A stretch of DNA of 64,000 nt from Paucibacter_B soli (GTDB lineage Bacteria; Pseudomonadota; Gammaproteobacteria; Burkholderiales; Burkholderiaceae_C). Where the stretch lies: positions 1-64,000 of the forward strand of contig NZ_JBBHJW010000005.1 in assembly GCF_037482845.1 (NCBI RefSeq), read 5' to 3'. Under the pieces are notes generated by a model, which worked only from the letters and a program-made list of their open reading frames with translations, searched no databases and was not told the DNA's origin. This document shows, piece after piece, positions 17,436 through 26,406 of the stretch; within the stretch, counting starts at the first letter, position 1; every line of letters starts with the position of its first letter. A program made the translations under genes and the position numbers.

Positions 17436-18494
17436 ATGAACCGCCGCCGCCTGATGGCCCTGCTTGGCACCGGCCTGGCCGCGCGCTCGGCCTGGGCCCA
17501 GCCGCCCGCTTCACTCAGGGAGCTGGAGCGGGCCGCGCGTGCCGAGGGCCGCATCCACAGCCTGGGCATGCCCGACAGCTGGGCCAACTGGCGCGATACC
17601 TGGGCCGAGTTGCGCCGCCTCTACGGCCTGGTGCACAGCGACCGCAATATGACCAGCGGCGAGGAGATCGCGCTGCTGGAGGCCGAGGGCCGGGCCGCCA
17701 CGGTGGACATCGGCGACGTCGGCTTCGAGTTCGGCGCGATCGCGCGCAGCCGCGGCGTCACGCGCCCCTACAAGCCCAGCAACTGGGCCGAGATTCCCGA
17801 CTGGGCCAAGGACGCCGATGGGCATTGGGCGCTGGCCTATACCGGCACCATCGCCTTCCTGGTCAACACCCGCCGCCTGCCCAGGCCGCCGCGCAGCTGG
17901 CAGGCGCTGTTCAAGGGCCAGTACCGCCTGCTGCTGGGCGAGGTGGGCCCGAGCGCGCAGGCGAATGCCGCGGTGCTGGCGGCGGCCGTGGCCCTGGGTG
18001 GCAATGAAACCCAGCTGCAGCCCGCGCTGGCCCAGTTCGCGCCCATGCACCGCGAGGGGCGGCTGCTCTACATCTACCCCGGCCCGGTGCCGATGAACCA
18101 GAACCTTGCCGACGTGCATGTGATGTGGGACTTCGTGGCCCTGGCGATGCGCAAGCGCGTGCCCGACCCGGGCGACTGGGAGATCTTCATCCCCGAGGAT
18201 GGCTCGATCACCAGCGGCTACACCACCATCATCAACAAGCATGCGCCGCATCCCAACGCGGCCATGCTGACGCGCGAATACATCTTCAGCGACGCCGGGC
18301 AGACCCATCTGGCGCGCGGCCATGCGCGCCCGATACGCGTCGACAGCCTGGAGCTGAGCCCCGACGTGGCGCGCGGCCTGATCGCCGCCAGCCAGTATCA
18401 GGTCGCGCGCGCCCTGCATCCCGCCATCTGGGCCTGGGAGGCGAAAAAGCTGACCCGGCTGTGGCAGGCCGAGGTCCTGGCCCGGGCTTCCTAA
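17436..18494 (+). CDS. Periplasmic solute-binding protein (PotD/FbpA-like), orphan
   Basis: 352 aa from ATG 17436, which begins a twin-arginine-like signal (MNRRRLMALLGTGLAARSAWA). The mature part follows the SBP_bac_1/6 plan: LERAARAEGRIHSLGMPDSW at the start, LAYTGTIAFLVNTRRL in the middle, and GYTTIINKHAPHPNAAMLTREY near the end, the last being typical of ABC binding proteins for Fe(III), spermidine or thiamine. No permease or ATPase gene lies beside it. It is followed 40 bases later by the helicase gene. Confidence 0.8.
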   Translation: MNRRRLMALLGTGLAARSAWAQPPASLRELERAARAEGRIHSLGMPDSWANWRDTWAELRRLYGLVHSDRNMTSGEEIALLEAEGRAATVDIGDVGFEFGAIARSRGVTRPYKPSNWAEIPDWAKDADGHWALAYTGTIAFLVNTRRLPRPPRSWQALFKGQYRLLLGEVGPSAQANAAVLAAAVALGGNETQLQPALAQFAPMHREGRLLYIYPGPVPMNQNLADVHVMWDFVALAMRKRVPDPGDWEIFIPEDGSITSGYTTIINKHAPHPNAAMLTREYIFSDAGQTHLARGHARPIRVDSLELSPDVARGLIAASQYQVARALHPAIWAWEAKKLTRLWQAEVLARAS

Positions 18495-18512
18495 ACTCCT
18501 ATTTCCTTGCAC

Positions 18513-18529
18513 GCGTGCCGCCGGCACGC
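18513..18529 (+). other. Hairpin immediately upstream of the helicase start
   Basis: GCGTGCC-GCC-GGCACGC is a perfect seven-base-pair stem ending six bases before ATG 18535. No SD sequence lies between. There is a CT-rich rather than T-rich tail, so a terminator is unlikely. It could limit ribosome access to the helicase start. Confidence 0.4.
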
Positions 18530-18534
18530 TCTCC

Positions 18535-20730
18535 ATGCCTATTACCAAGCTCCTGCCCCACGCCCGCCATGCCAGCCGCCTGCCCGCCGAGATCGGCCTG
18601 CAGGAACTGCAGCGCATACGCCAGGCCGCCTACCAGCTGCCGCAGGTCTGCACGCCGGCCGATTTCGGCGACAACACCCATGAGGACGAGCTTGACCGCC
18701 TGGGCCTGATCCTCTTGCAGAAGGCCGTGGCGGGCGCGCGCCCCAGCCGCTGGATAGACCCGGCGCTGATGGCCACGGCACTGCGCCATCTGGACGCGCT
18801 GGGCACCGCGCCCACGGTGCGCGCGCTGATGCAGCAGCGCACCGCCCAGCTGGAGACCCAGGGCCTGCGCCGCGAGGGCCTGGCCTGGAGCCGGCTGTGC
18901 AGCCAGACGCTGGTGCTGGCGCGCCCCGGCTGGTCCGTGCCGGTGGCCTACCGCGTGCCGCAGCACGAGGCGCCGGTGTGGGACTTCTACCGCAGCGGCG
19001 AACAGTCCGCTCTCAAGGCCGCGCTGGGCGCCGCGCCGCCCTATGCCCAGGCGGCCGAGCTGCAAGCGCATCTGCAGAATCTGCTGGCACGCAGCGAGGC
19101 ATTCAACGAGGAGCAACTCGATTCGCTGCTGCCGCGCCTGCAGGCCGAATGCGCGACGCCGCAATCGCTGGCCGATCTGAAGGCCGGCTGCACGCGCGCG
19201 CAGGACCGCTGGGAACACCGCGTCGCCGAGCTCAACACCCTCGCCGGGCTCAACAGCGAGCTGGCCTTCCAGGGCTACCCCGACACCTTCGAGGTGGCGC
19301 GCCGCATGCAGCGCACGGTCACGCTCTATGTGGGCCCGCCCAACAGCGGCAAGACCCACGCGGCCTTCGAGCGCCTGGCTGCCGCGCACGATGGCGCCTA
19401 TCTGGCGCCGCTGCGCCTGCTGGCGCTGGAGGGCCGCGACCGCCTGGTGGGCCGCGGCGTGCCCTGCTCGCTGCTCACCGGCGAGGAGAACGTGCCGGCC
19501 GATGGCGCGCGCGTGGTTTCCAGCACCATCGAGATGGTCAACACCAACAAGCCCATCGATGTGGCGGTGATCGACGAGGCGCAGATGCTGTTCGATCTCT
19601 ACCGCGGCTGGGCCTGGACCCAGGCCATCGTCGCGGTGCCGGCCAACGAGGTCATCATCATCTGCTCGGCCTATGCGGTGCCGGCAATTGAGAACCTCTT
19701 GGGCCTGTGCGGCGAGCGCTGCACGGTGCGGCATTTCGAGCGCAAGCAGGAGGTGCAGCTCCTGCCCGCAGCGGTGCCGATCGCGGCGCTGAAGAAGGGC
19801 GATGCGGTGGTGGCCTTCAGCCGCCGCGAGGTGTTGATGCTGCGCGACCAGATCGCGCAGGCGGGCCACCCGGTCTCGGTGATCTACGGCGCCCTGCCGC
19901 CCGAGGTGCGCAAGCGCGAGGCCGAGCGCTTTGCCAATGGCGCCAGCCATATCCTGGTGGCCACCGACGCGATCGGCATGGGCCTGAACCTGCCGATACG
20001 CCGCGTGCTCTTCAGCACCATGACGAAGTTCGATGGCCAGACCGACCGCACCCTGGGCGTCTCCGAGGTGCACCAGATCGCCGGCCGCGCGGGCCGCTAC
20101 GGCATGCACGACGAGGGCTTTTGCGGCGTGCTGCGCGAGGCCGAACCCAGCGCCGCGCGCACCCTCAAGGAGCTATTACCCAAGCAGCCGCGCGCGCCGC
20201 GCGACTTCAAGGCCGCGGTGGCGCCCAACTGGTGGCATGTCTCCACCATCGCCGAGCGCCTGGGCCTCAACAAATTGCGCGCGGTGCTGGACGTCTTCAT
20301 GGACCAGCTGCGCCTGGACGATGCGCATTTCGCGGTGGCCGAGCTGGAGCAGATGCTGGAGCTGGCCGAGCTGCTGGACCGCAGCGCCGGCACGCTGAGC
20401 CTGAAGCAGCGCTTCATCTACGCCCAGGCGCCGGTGGACACGCGCACCGATGCCCAGCTGCAGGAGTTCCTCGACTGGACGCACCGCCACGCCCTCACGG
20501 GCCAGGCCGGTTCGCCCTGGTTCCTGCAGGACGTGGACGAGCACAGCCGCCTGGAACGCATGGAGCAGGCGCTGCGCAGCTGCACCCTGTGGCTCTGGCT
20601 GGACCTGCGTTTTCCCGGCATCTTCGGCCAGGTGGACGCGGTGGTGGACCTGCGCGGCCGCCTCAACGACGGCATCGAGCGGCATCTGAAGGGCAAGAAG
20701 CCCCTGTATCAAACCAGACGGCGGCGCTGA
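18535..20730 (+). CDS. Suv3-type RNA helicase
   Basis: 731 aa. Walker A is GPPNSGKT (residues 267-274) and the DExx box is DEAQ (347-350). Motif VI is QIAGRAGRYG at about residue 520, and VATDAIGMGLNLPIRRVLFSTM is the characteristic Suv3 helicase C-domain block. The family comprises mitochondrial degradosome helicases (SUV3) and bacterial homologues; they unwind RNA with a 3'-5' polarity. The N-terminal 250 residues are a variable region, and the C-terminal part (about 610-720) matches the SUV3 C-terminal domain position. No nuclease gene is adjacent. Confidence 0.85.
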   Translation: MPITKLLPHARHASRLPAEIGLQELQRIRQAAYQLPQVCTPADFGDNTHEDELDRLGLILLQKAVAGARPSRWIDPALMATALRHLDALGTAPTVRALMQQRTAQLETQGLRREGLAWSRLCSQTLVLARPGWSVPVAYRVPQHEAPVWDFYRSGEQSALKAALGAAPPYAQAAELQAHLQNLLARSEAFNEEQLDSLLPRLQAECATPQSLADLKAGCTRAQDRWEHRVAELNTLAGLNSELAFQGYPDTFEVARRMQRTVTLYVGPPNSGKTHAAFERLAAAHDGAYLAPLRLLALEGRDRLVGRGVPCSLLTGEENVPADGARVVSSTIEMVNTNKPIDVAVIDEAQMLFDLYRGWAWTQAIVAVPANEVIIICSAYAVPAIENLLGLCGERCTVRHFERKQEVQLLPAAVPIAALKKGDAVVAFSRREVLMLRDQIAQAGHPVSVIYGALPPEVRKREAERFANGASHILVATDAIGMGLNLPIRRVLFSTMTKFDGQTDRTLGVSEVHQIAGRAGRYGMHDEGFCGVLREAEPSAARTLKELLPKQPRAPRDFKAAVAPNWWHVSTIAERLGLNKLRAVLDVFMDQLRLDDAHFAVAELEQMLELAELLDRSAGTLSLKQRFIYAQAPVDTRTDAQLQEFLDWTHRHALTGQAGSPWFLQDVDEHSRLERMEQALRSCTLWLWLDLRFPGIFGQVDAVVDLRGRLNDGIERHLKGKKPLYQTRRRR

Positions 20731-20778
20731 GCGCTTGGTGGTAACTTCAGACCTGCGGCACCGTGCCGCGGGTCGGAC

Positions 20779-21522
20779 GTGTTGACAAGCATCACAAGCA
20801 AACTGCCGCTTCCTTGCGCATGGGCGCTCGCGCTGGCCTGCTTCTGCCGCGCAGCGCCGGCGCAGGAGATCGTTTTCCTGGCGCCCAAGAATCAGGACAT
20901 GCCGGTGGCCGGCTTTCAGGGCGGGCAACTGGTCGACGGCCTGACCAAGGACCTGGGCGATGCGATCGCCGCGCGCCTGGGCCTGAAGGTGCGCTACCTG
21001 CCCATGCCCAGCAAGCGCGTGCCGCTGGCGCTGGCGGCCGGCGAGGCCGACGGCCTGTGCTATGTGCTGCCGCATTGGATCGACGGCGACTTTCACTGGA
21101 GCCGACCCCTCTTGCCCACCGCCGAGGTGATCGTGGCGCAAGCCACGGCGCCTGCGCTGCGCCGCCTGCCCGAGCTGGGCGGCAAGCATGTCGGCACGGT
21201 GCTGGGTTATCGCTACCCGGCGCTTGACGCGGCGCTGCAGCACAAGCCCATGCTTCGCGACGATGCGCTCAGCATGGCGCAGCTGTTCGTCAAGCTGGGG
21301 CTGGGCCGCAGCCCCTACGCCATCGTCGACCAGCTCAGCCTTGACTATCACCTCAAGACCGATCCCGGCCTGAAGCTGCGCACCGAACTGGTGTTGAACC
21401 GCTCGGTGACCCAATGCGCCTTTTCTCGGGCCGGCAAGCTGCCCTTCGAGGCCATCAGCCGCGCGATCGACACGCTGGTGGCCGAGGGCGAGATCGAGCG
21501 CATGCTGGCGCGCTACCGCTGA
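20779..21522 (+). CDS. Periplasmic binding protein, family 3-like
   Basis: 247 aa from TTG or GTG near 20779; a signal peptide ends about residue 28 (ALACFCRAAPA-QE). The rest is a type II periplasmic-binding fold: LVDGLTKDLGDAIAARLGL, ADGLCYVLPHWI, and SRAIDTLVAEGEIERMLARY at the end are standard SBP_bac_3 landmarks. No transport partner is adjacent. Such stand-alone proteins are frequent in Roseateles-like genomes, and substrate is unknown. A similar orphan occurs at 45136. Confidence 0.75.
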   Translation: MLTSITSKLPLPCAWALALACFCRAAPAQEIVFLAPKNQDMPVAGFQGGQLVDGLTKDLGDAIAARLGLKVRYLPMPSKRVPLALAAGEADGLCYVLPHWIDGDFHWSRPLLPTAEVIVAQATAPALRRLPELGGKHVGTVLGYRYPALDAALQHKPMLRDDALSMAQLFVKLGLGRSPYAIVDQLSLDYHLKTDPGLKLRTELVLNRSVTQCAFSRAGKLPFEAISRAIDTLVAEGEIERMLARYR

Positions 21523-21706
21523 GCCGCCCGCCGCGGCTTTGACGCCGGTCAGTCTTGGCCCAGCTTTGGGCCTGGCCGGGTTTGCCCCCGTCTCCTTTGC
21601 CGCCGTACCCAGCGTAGACTGGCCCGCGTAGTGAGGCCCCGGCTTGGCGCACGACGTCCGGATCTGGTGAGTGCCTCGCGCCGTTCCAGCACAGGAGGCG
21701 ACCCAG

Positions 21707-23521
21707 GTGCAGCGCAGCGATACCCAAGACCCGGCCTATTTCCACAAGGTCGTTGACTGTCAGTGGGCCTGCCCGGCCCACACGCCCGTCCCCGAGTACA
21801 TCCGCCTGATCGCCCAGGGGCGTTACGACGACGCCTATATGGTGAACTGGGTCTCCAACGTCTTCCCCGGCGTGCTCGGCCGTACCTGCGACCGCCCCTG
21901 CGAGCCGGCCTGCCGGCGCGGCCGCGTGGAAGAGAAGAACGTCGGCGAGGGCAAGAAACCCGAGGCGGTGGCGATCTGCCGCTTGAAGCGCGTGGCCGCC
22001 GACCACAAGAGCCAGGAGCTGCGCGCCCTGCTGCCCAAGCCCCTGCCGCGCAACGGCAAAAAGGTGGCTTGCGTGGGCGCAGGCCCGGCCTCGCTGACGG
22101 TGGCGCGCGACCTCGCCACCCAGGGCTATGCGGTCACCGTGTTCGATGGCGAGACCAAGCCCGGCGGCTTCATCCGCAGCCAGATCCCGCGCTTTCGCCT
22201 GCCCGAGAGCGTGATCGACGAGGAATGCGGCTACATCCTGGGCCTGGGCGTGGAGCTGCGTGCGGGCCGGCGCATCGAATCCATGCGCGCCCTGCTGGCC
22301 GAGGGCTATGACGCGGTGTTCGTGGGCTGCGGCGCGCCGCGCGGGCGCGACCTGACCCTGCCAGGCCGGCAGGAGGCGGCCGCCCATATCCGCATCGGCA
22401 TCGACTGGCTCGCCTCGGTGTCCTTCGGCCATGTCAGCGGCGTGGCGCCGCGCGTGATCGTGCTGGGCGGGGGCAATACCGCGATGGACTGCTGCCGCTC
22501 GGCGCGCCGCCTGGGCGCGGCCTCGGTGACGGTGGCGGTGCGCAGCGGCTATGCGCAGATGAAGGCCTCGCCCTGGGAGAAGGAGGACGCCGAACATGAG
22601 GGCATCCCCATCCTGGACTTCCATGTGCCGCTGGCCTTCGAGCATGATGCCGACGGCAAGCTCACCGGCATGCGCTTCAAGCGCGCCAGCCAGGGCGACG
22701 AGATCAGCATTCCCTGCGACGAGGTCTTGATCGCGGTGGGCCAGGAGAACGCCTTCCCCTGGATAGAGCGCGATGCCGGGTTGGCCTTCAACGAGCAGGG
22801 CCTGCCGGTGTTGGATGCCCAGACTTTCCAGTCCAGCCTGCCCCAGGTCTTCTTCGGTGGCGATGCGGCCTTCGGGCCCAAGAACATCATCACCGCGGTG
22901 GCGCATGGCCATGAGGCGGCGGTGTCGATCGACCGCTTTCTGCACGCCGAGCCGGTGACGAAGCGCCCGCCGCCGCATGTCAACCTGCTCTCGCAGAAGA
23001 TGGGCATTCACGAATGGAGTTATGACAACGCCATCACCCAGGAGCTGCGCCACAAGGTGCCCTGGGCCGCGGCAGAGAAGGCGCTGGCCAGCATACGCGT
23101 GGAGGTGGAGCTGGGCTTCGACGCCGCCACCGCCTTCAAGGAGGCGCAGCGCTGCCTGAATTGCGATGTGCAGACGGTGTTCACCGACAAGCTCTGCATC
23201 GAATGCGATGCCTGCGTGGACATCTGCCCGATGGACAGCATCAGCTTCGTGGCGAACGGCGAGGAGGCGGAGCTGCGGCAGCGCCTCAAGGCACCGGCGC
23301 TGAACCTCGCGCAGGATCTCTATGTGAGCGGCCCCTTGAAGACGGCGCGCGTGATGGTCAAGGACGAGGATGTCTGCCTGCACTGCGGCCTGTGCGCCGA
23401 GCGCTGCCCCACGGGCGCCTGGGACATGCAGAAGTTCCTGCTGCTCACCACCAAGGCCGGGCCGGCCTGCCGCGATACGCCCGCCCGCGTCAGTCCCGCA
23501 GAAAGGAAGGTGGTGGCATGA
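21707..23521 (+). CDS. GltD-like FAD/NAD(P) oxidoreductase with ferredoxin domains, redox subunit of the KOR operon
   Basis: 604 aa from GTG 21707, selected because AGGAGG lies eight bases upstream; a GTG at 21671 is open but has no such site. Residues about 15-70 hold the Cys-rich GltD N-terminal domain (CQWACPAHTPVPEYI, GRTCDRPCEPACRRG). Next come the FAD motif GAGPASLTVARDLA, a central NAD(P) motif LGGGNTAMDCCRSA, and FFGGDAAFGP. The C-terminus has two 4Fe-4S clusters (CIECDACVDICP and CLHCGLCAERCP). It should shuttle electrons between NAD(P)H and the 2-oxoacid oxidoreductase encoded next, replacing free ferredoxin. Overlaps the next gene by ATGA. Confidence 0.85.
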   Translation: MQRSDTQDPAYFHKVVDCQWACPAHTPVPEYIRLIAQGRYDDAYMVNWVSNVFPGVLGRTCDRPCEPACRRGRVEEKNVGEGKKPEAVAICRLKRVAADHKSQELRALLPKPLPRNGKKVACVGAGPASLTVARDLATQGYAVTVFDGETKPGGFIRSQIPRFRLPESVIDEECGYILGLGVELRAGRRIESMRALLAEGYDAVFVGCGAPRGRDLTLPGRQEAAAHIRIGIDWLASVSFGHVSGVAPRVIVLGGGNTAMDCCRSARRLGAASVTVAVRSGYAQMKASPWEKEDAEHEGIPILDFHVPLAFEHDADGKLTGMRFKRASQGDEISIPCDEVLIAVGQENAFPWIERDAGLAFNEQGLPVLDAQTFQSSLPQVFFGGDAAFGPKNIITAVAHGHEAAVSIDRFLHAEPVTKRPPPHVNLLSQKMGIHEWSYDNAITQELRHKVPWAAAEKALASIRVEVELGFDAATAFKEAQRCLNCDVQTVFTDKLCIECDACVDICPMDSISFVANGEEAELRQRLKAPALNLAQDLYVSGPLKTARVMVKDEDVCLHCGLCAERCPTGAWDMQKFLLLTTKAGPACRDTPARVSPAERKVVA

Positions 23522-25341
23522 GCCGAATCGAAGCCGTCAACGATTTCGTCTTGAAGTTCGCCAATGTGAATGGCTCGGGTTCGGCCTCGGCCAATGAGCT
23601 GTTCGCCAAGGCCATCCTGCGCATGGGCGTTCCGGTGAGTCCGCGCAACATCTTCCCCAGCAATATCCAGGGCCTGCCGACCTGGTACGAGGTGCGCGTC
23701 AGCGAGGCCGGCTGGCTGGGCCGGCGCGGCGGCGTCGACATGATGGTGGCGATGAACCCGCAGACCTGGGAGCAGGACGTCAAGGAGATCAGCCCCGGCG
23801 GCTATCTGTTCTACGACTCCACCCGGCCGCTGCCGCCCGAGGCCTTCCGCAAGGATGTGGAGGTGATCGCGATGCCGGTCACCGCGATCTGCAATGCCAC
23901 CTACGAGGACTCGCGCCAGCGCCAGCTGTTCAAGAACATCATGGTGCTGGGCGCACTGTCACAGCTGATGGACATGGACCCGACGGTGATTGAAAGGCTG
24001 TTCGCCGAGCAGTACCGGGGCAAGGAGAAATTGCTGGACTCGAATGTGCGCGCCCTGCACGCCGGCCGCGAGTTCGCGCGCGACCACCTGACGCAAGGTC
24101 TTGGCCTGAAGGTGCGGCGCGCCGACAAGGTGGGCGAGCGCATCTTCCTCGATGGCAACAGCGCCGCGGCGCTGGGCTGCGTGTACGGCGGCGCCACCGT
24201 CTGCGCCTGGTACCCGATCACGCCCAGTTCCTCGGTGGCCGAGGCCTTCGACAAATACTGCAGCAAGTACCGCGTCGACCCCGCCACCGGCCAGCATCGC
24301 TACGCCATCGTGCAGGCCGAGGACGAGATCGCCTCGATCGGCATGATCACCGGCGCGGGCTGGAACGGCGCACGCGCCTTCACCGCCACCTCGGGGCCGG
24401 GCGTTTCGCTGATGACCGAGTTCCTGGGCCTGGCCTATTTCGCCGAGATCCCGCTCACCATCATCGATGTGCAGCGCGGCGGCCCCAGCACGGGCATGCC
24501 CACGCGCACCCAGCAGGCCGATTTGCTGAGCAGCGCCTATGCCTCGCATGGCGACACCAAGCATGTGCTGCTGCTGCCGCAGGACCCCAGGGAATGCTTC
24601 GAGCATGCGGCCACGGCGCTGGACCTGGCGGACCGGCTGCAGACCCCGGTGTTCGTGATGAGCGACCTGGACATAGGCATGAACCAGCGCCTGTGCGAGC
24701 CGCTGGCCTGGGACGAGAGCCGCAGCTATGACCGCGGCAAGGTCATGACGGCCGAGGAGCTGGAGGCGGGCAAGGATTTCGGCCGCTACAAGGATGTGGA
24801 CGGCGACGGCATCCCCTGGCGCACCCTGCCCGGCACCCACCCGACGCGCGGCGCCTATTTCACCCGCGGCACCACGCGCGACGAGTACGCGCGCTATTCC
24901 GAGGCGGGGCCCGACTACATGCGTAATGTCGAGCGCCTGCTGAAGAAATTCGCCACCGCCGCGACCCTGGTGCCGCCGCCGGTGCTGAAGCCCGCGGCGC
25001 AGAAGACGCGCCTGGGGGTGATCTATTTCGGCTCCACCGCACCGGCCATGGACGAGGCGCTGGAGTCGCTGGACGCGGCCCATATCCACCTCGACGGCCT
25101 GCGCCTGCGCGCCTTCCCCTTCCCGGACAGCGTGCGCGACTTCATCGCCGCGCACGACCAGGTCTTCGTGGTGGAGCAGAACCGCGACGCGCAGATGCGC
25201 AGCCTGCTGATCAACGAGCTGGAGGTGGCGCCGGCGCGCCTGACCAAGGTGCTGCACTTCGACGGCACGCCGATCACCGCGCGCTTCATCACGCAGGCGA
25301 TCACGCGCCATGTTCATGCTTTGGCAACCACCCCGCGCTAG
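23518..25341 (+). CDS. korA: 2-oxoacid:acceptor oxidoreductase, fused gamma-alpha subunit (KorA-like)
   Basis: 607 aa. Residues about 1-180 are the gamma (POR) domain, with GSGSASANELFAKAIL near the start. The alpha domain follows: WYPITPSSSVAEAFDKY, QAEDEIASIGMITGAGWNG, and TSGPGVSLMTEFLGLAYFAE, then RGGPSTGMPTRTQQ. This order is that of 2-oxoglutarate- or pyruvate-type ferredoxin oxidoreductases with fused gamma and alpha parts. It makes or uses acyl-CoA with reduced ferredoxin or the linked flavoprotein. An AAGGAAGG ribosome site precedes the ATG. 2-Oxoglutarate is the more likely substrate by family resemblance, but is not proved. Confidence 0.88.
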   Translation: MSRIEAVNDFVLKFANVNGSGSASANELFAKAILRMGVPVSPRNIFPSNIQGLPTWYEVRVSEAGWLGRRGGVDMMVAMNPQTWEQDVKEISPGGYLFYDSTRPLPPEAFRKDVEVIAMPVTAICNATYEDSRQRQLFKNIMVLGALSQLMDMDPTVIERLFAEQYRGKEKLLDSNVRALHAGREFARDHLTQGLGLKVRRADKVGERIFLDGNSAAALGCVYGGATVCAWYPITPSSSVAEAFDKYCSKYRVDPATGQHRYAIVQAEDEIASIGMITGAGWNGARAFTATSGPGVSLMTEFLGLAYFAEIPLTIIDVQRGGPSTGMPTRTQQADLLSSAYASHGDTKHVLLLPQDPRECFEHAATALDLADRLQTPVFVMSDLDIGMNQRLCEPLAWDESRSYDRGKVMTAEELEAGKDFGRYKDVDGDGIPWRTLPGTHPTRGAYFTRGTTRDEYARYSEAGPDYMRNVERLLKKFATAATLVPPPVLKPAAQKTRLGVIYFGSTAPAMDEALESLDAAHIHLDGLRLRAFPFPDSVRDFIAAHDQVFVVEQNRDAQMRSLLINELEVAPARLTKVLHFDGTPITARFITQAITRHVHALATTPR

Positions 25342-25353
25342 GAGAGCCGCCGA

Positions 25354-26406
25354 ATGACCTACCTGGCCAAACCCAAGCTCCACCATCCATCGCTGGCGAA
25401 GAACCGCGTGGGCTACACGCGGCGCGACTACGAGGGCAAGGTCTCGACCCTGTGCGCCGGCTGCGGGCACGATTCGGTCTCGTCGGCCATCGTGCAGGCC
25501 TGCTGGCAGCTCGACATCGAGCCGCATCGCGTCGCCAAGCTCAGTGGCATCGGCTGCTCCAGCAAGACGCCCGACTATTTCCTCGGCGCCAGCCATGGCT
25601 TCAACACCGTGCATGGCCGCATGCCCAGCGTGCTGACCGGCGCCAACCTGGCCAACCGAGGCCTGCTCTACCTGGGCATCTCGGGCGATGGCGACTCGGC
25701 CTCGATCGGCCTGGGCCAGTTCGCGCATGCGATGCGGCGCGGCGTGCGCATGGTCTACATCGTCGAGAACAACGGCGTCTACGGCCTCACCAAGGGCCAG
25801 TTCAGCGCCACCGCCGACCGCGGCTCGGTGGCCAAGAAGGGCGCGGTCAACCACGACGCCGCCATCGACCTGGTGAGCCTGGCCCTGCAGCTGGGTGCCA
25901 CCTATGTGGCGCGCGGCTTCAGCGGCGACAAGGCCCAGCTGGTGCCGCTCATCGAGGGCGCGATCCGCCATGGCGGCGCCGCCTTCATCGACGTCATCAG
26001 CCCCTGCGTGGCCTTCAACAACCATGCCGGCAGCACGCGCAGCTACGACTATGTGCGCGAGCACAACGAGGCGGTGAGCCGCATCGACTTCATCGACCTG
26101 GCGCCCGAGCAGCTCGCCGCCGGCGATGAGGATGTGGTGTGCGTGCCGCAGCACGACGGCAGCACCATGCGGCTGCGCAGGGTCAAGGCAGATTACGACG
26201 CCACCGACCGCATCGCCGCGATGAACCAGGTGCAGGCCCTGCAGGCCGCCGGCGAGATCGCCACCGGCCTGCTCTATGTGGACCCGCAGGCGCGCGATCT
26301 GCACCTGGGCCTGAACACCGTGGGCTGGCCGCTCAACAGCCTGGGCGAGGCCGAGCTCTGCCCGGGCAGCGCGGTGCTGGACAAGATCAACGCCGCGCTG
26401 CGCTAA
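25354..26406 (+). CDS. korB: 2-oxoacid:acceptor oxidoreductase beta subunit (KorB-like)
   Basis: 350 aa. TLCAGCGHDSVSSAIVQA and IGCSSKTPDYFLGASHGF bind the proximal region, and the TPP/Mg motif is GISGDGDSASIGLGQF followed by ENNGVYGLTKGQFSAT. These are the beta-subunit landmarks of the KOR/POR family. AGGAG lies upstream. It forms a three-gene operon with the two genes before it, and its 3' end overlaps the convergent succinyltransferase gene by 20 bases. The complex is a TPP-Fe-S enzyme of the cytoplasm. Confidence 0.9.
   Translation: MTYLAKPKLHHPSLAKNRVGYTRRDYEGKVSTLCAGCGHDSVSSAIVQACWQLDIEPHRVAKLSGIGCSSKTPDYFLGASHGFNTVHGRMPSVLTGANLANRGLLYLGISGDGDSASIGLGQFAHAMRRGVRMVYIVENNGVYGLTKGQFSATADRGSVAKKGAVNHDAAIDLVSLALQLGATYVARGFSGDKAQLVPLIEGAIRHGGAAFIDVISPCVAFNNHAGSTRSYDYVREHNEAVSRIDFIDLAPEQLAAGDEDVVCVPQHDGSTMRLRRVKADYDATDRIAAMNQVQALQAAGEIATGLLYVDPQARDLHLGLNTVGWPLNSLGEAELCPGSAVLDKINAALR

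Noticed and set aside
21523..21706. Riboswitch or leader before the KOR operon
   Set aside because: GC-rich repeats only; no conserved aptamer pattern recognised.
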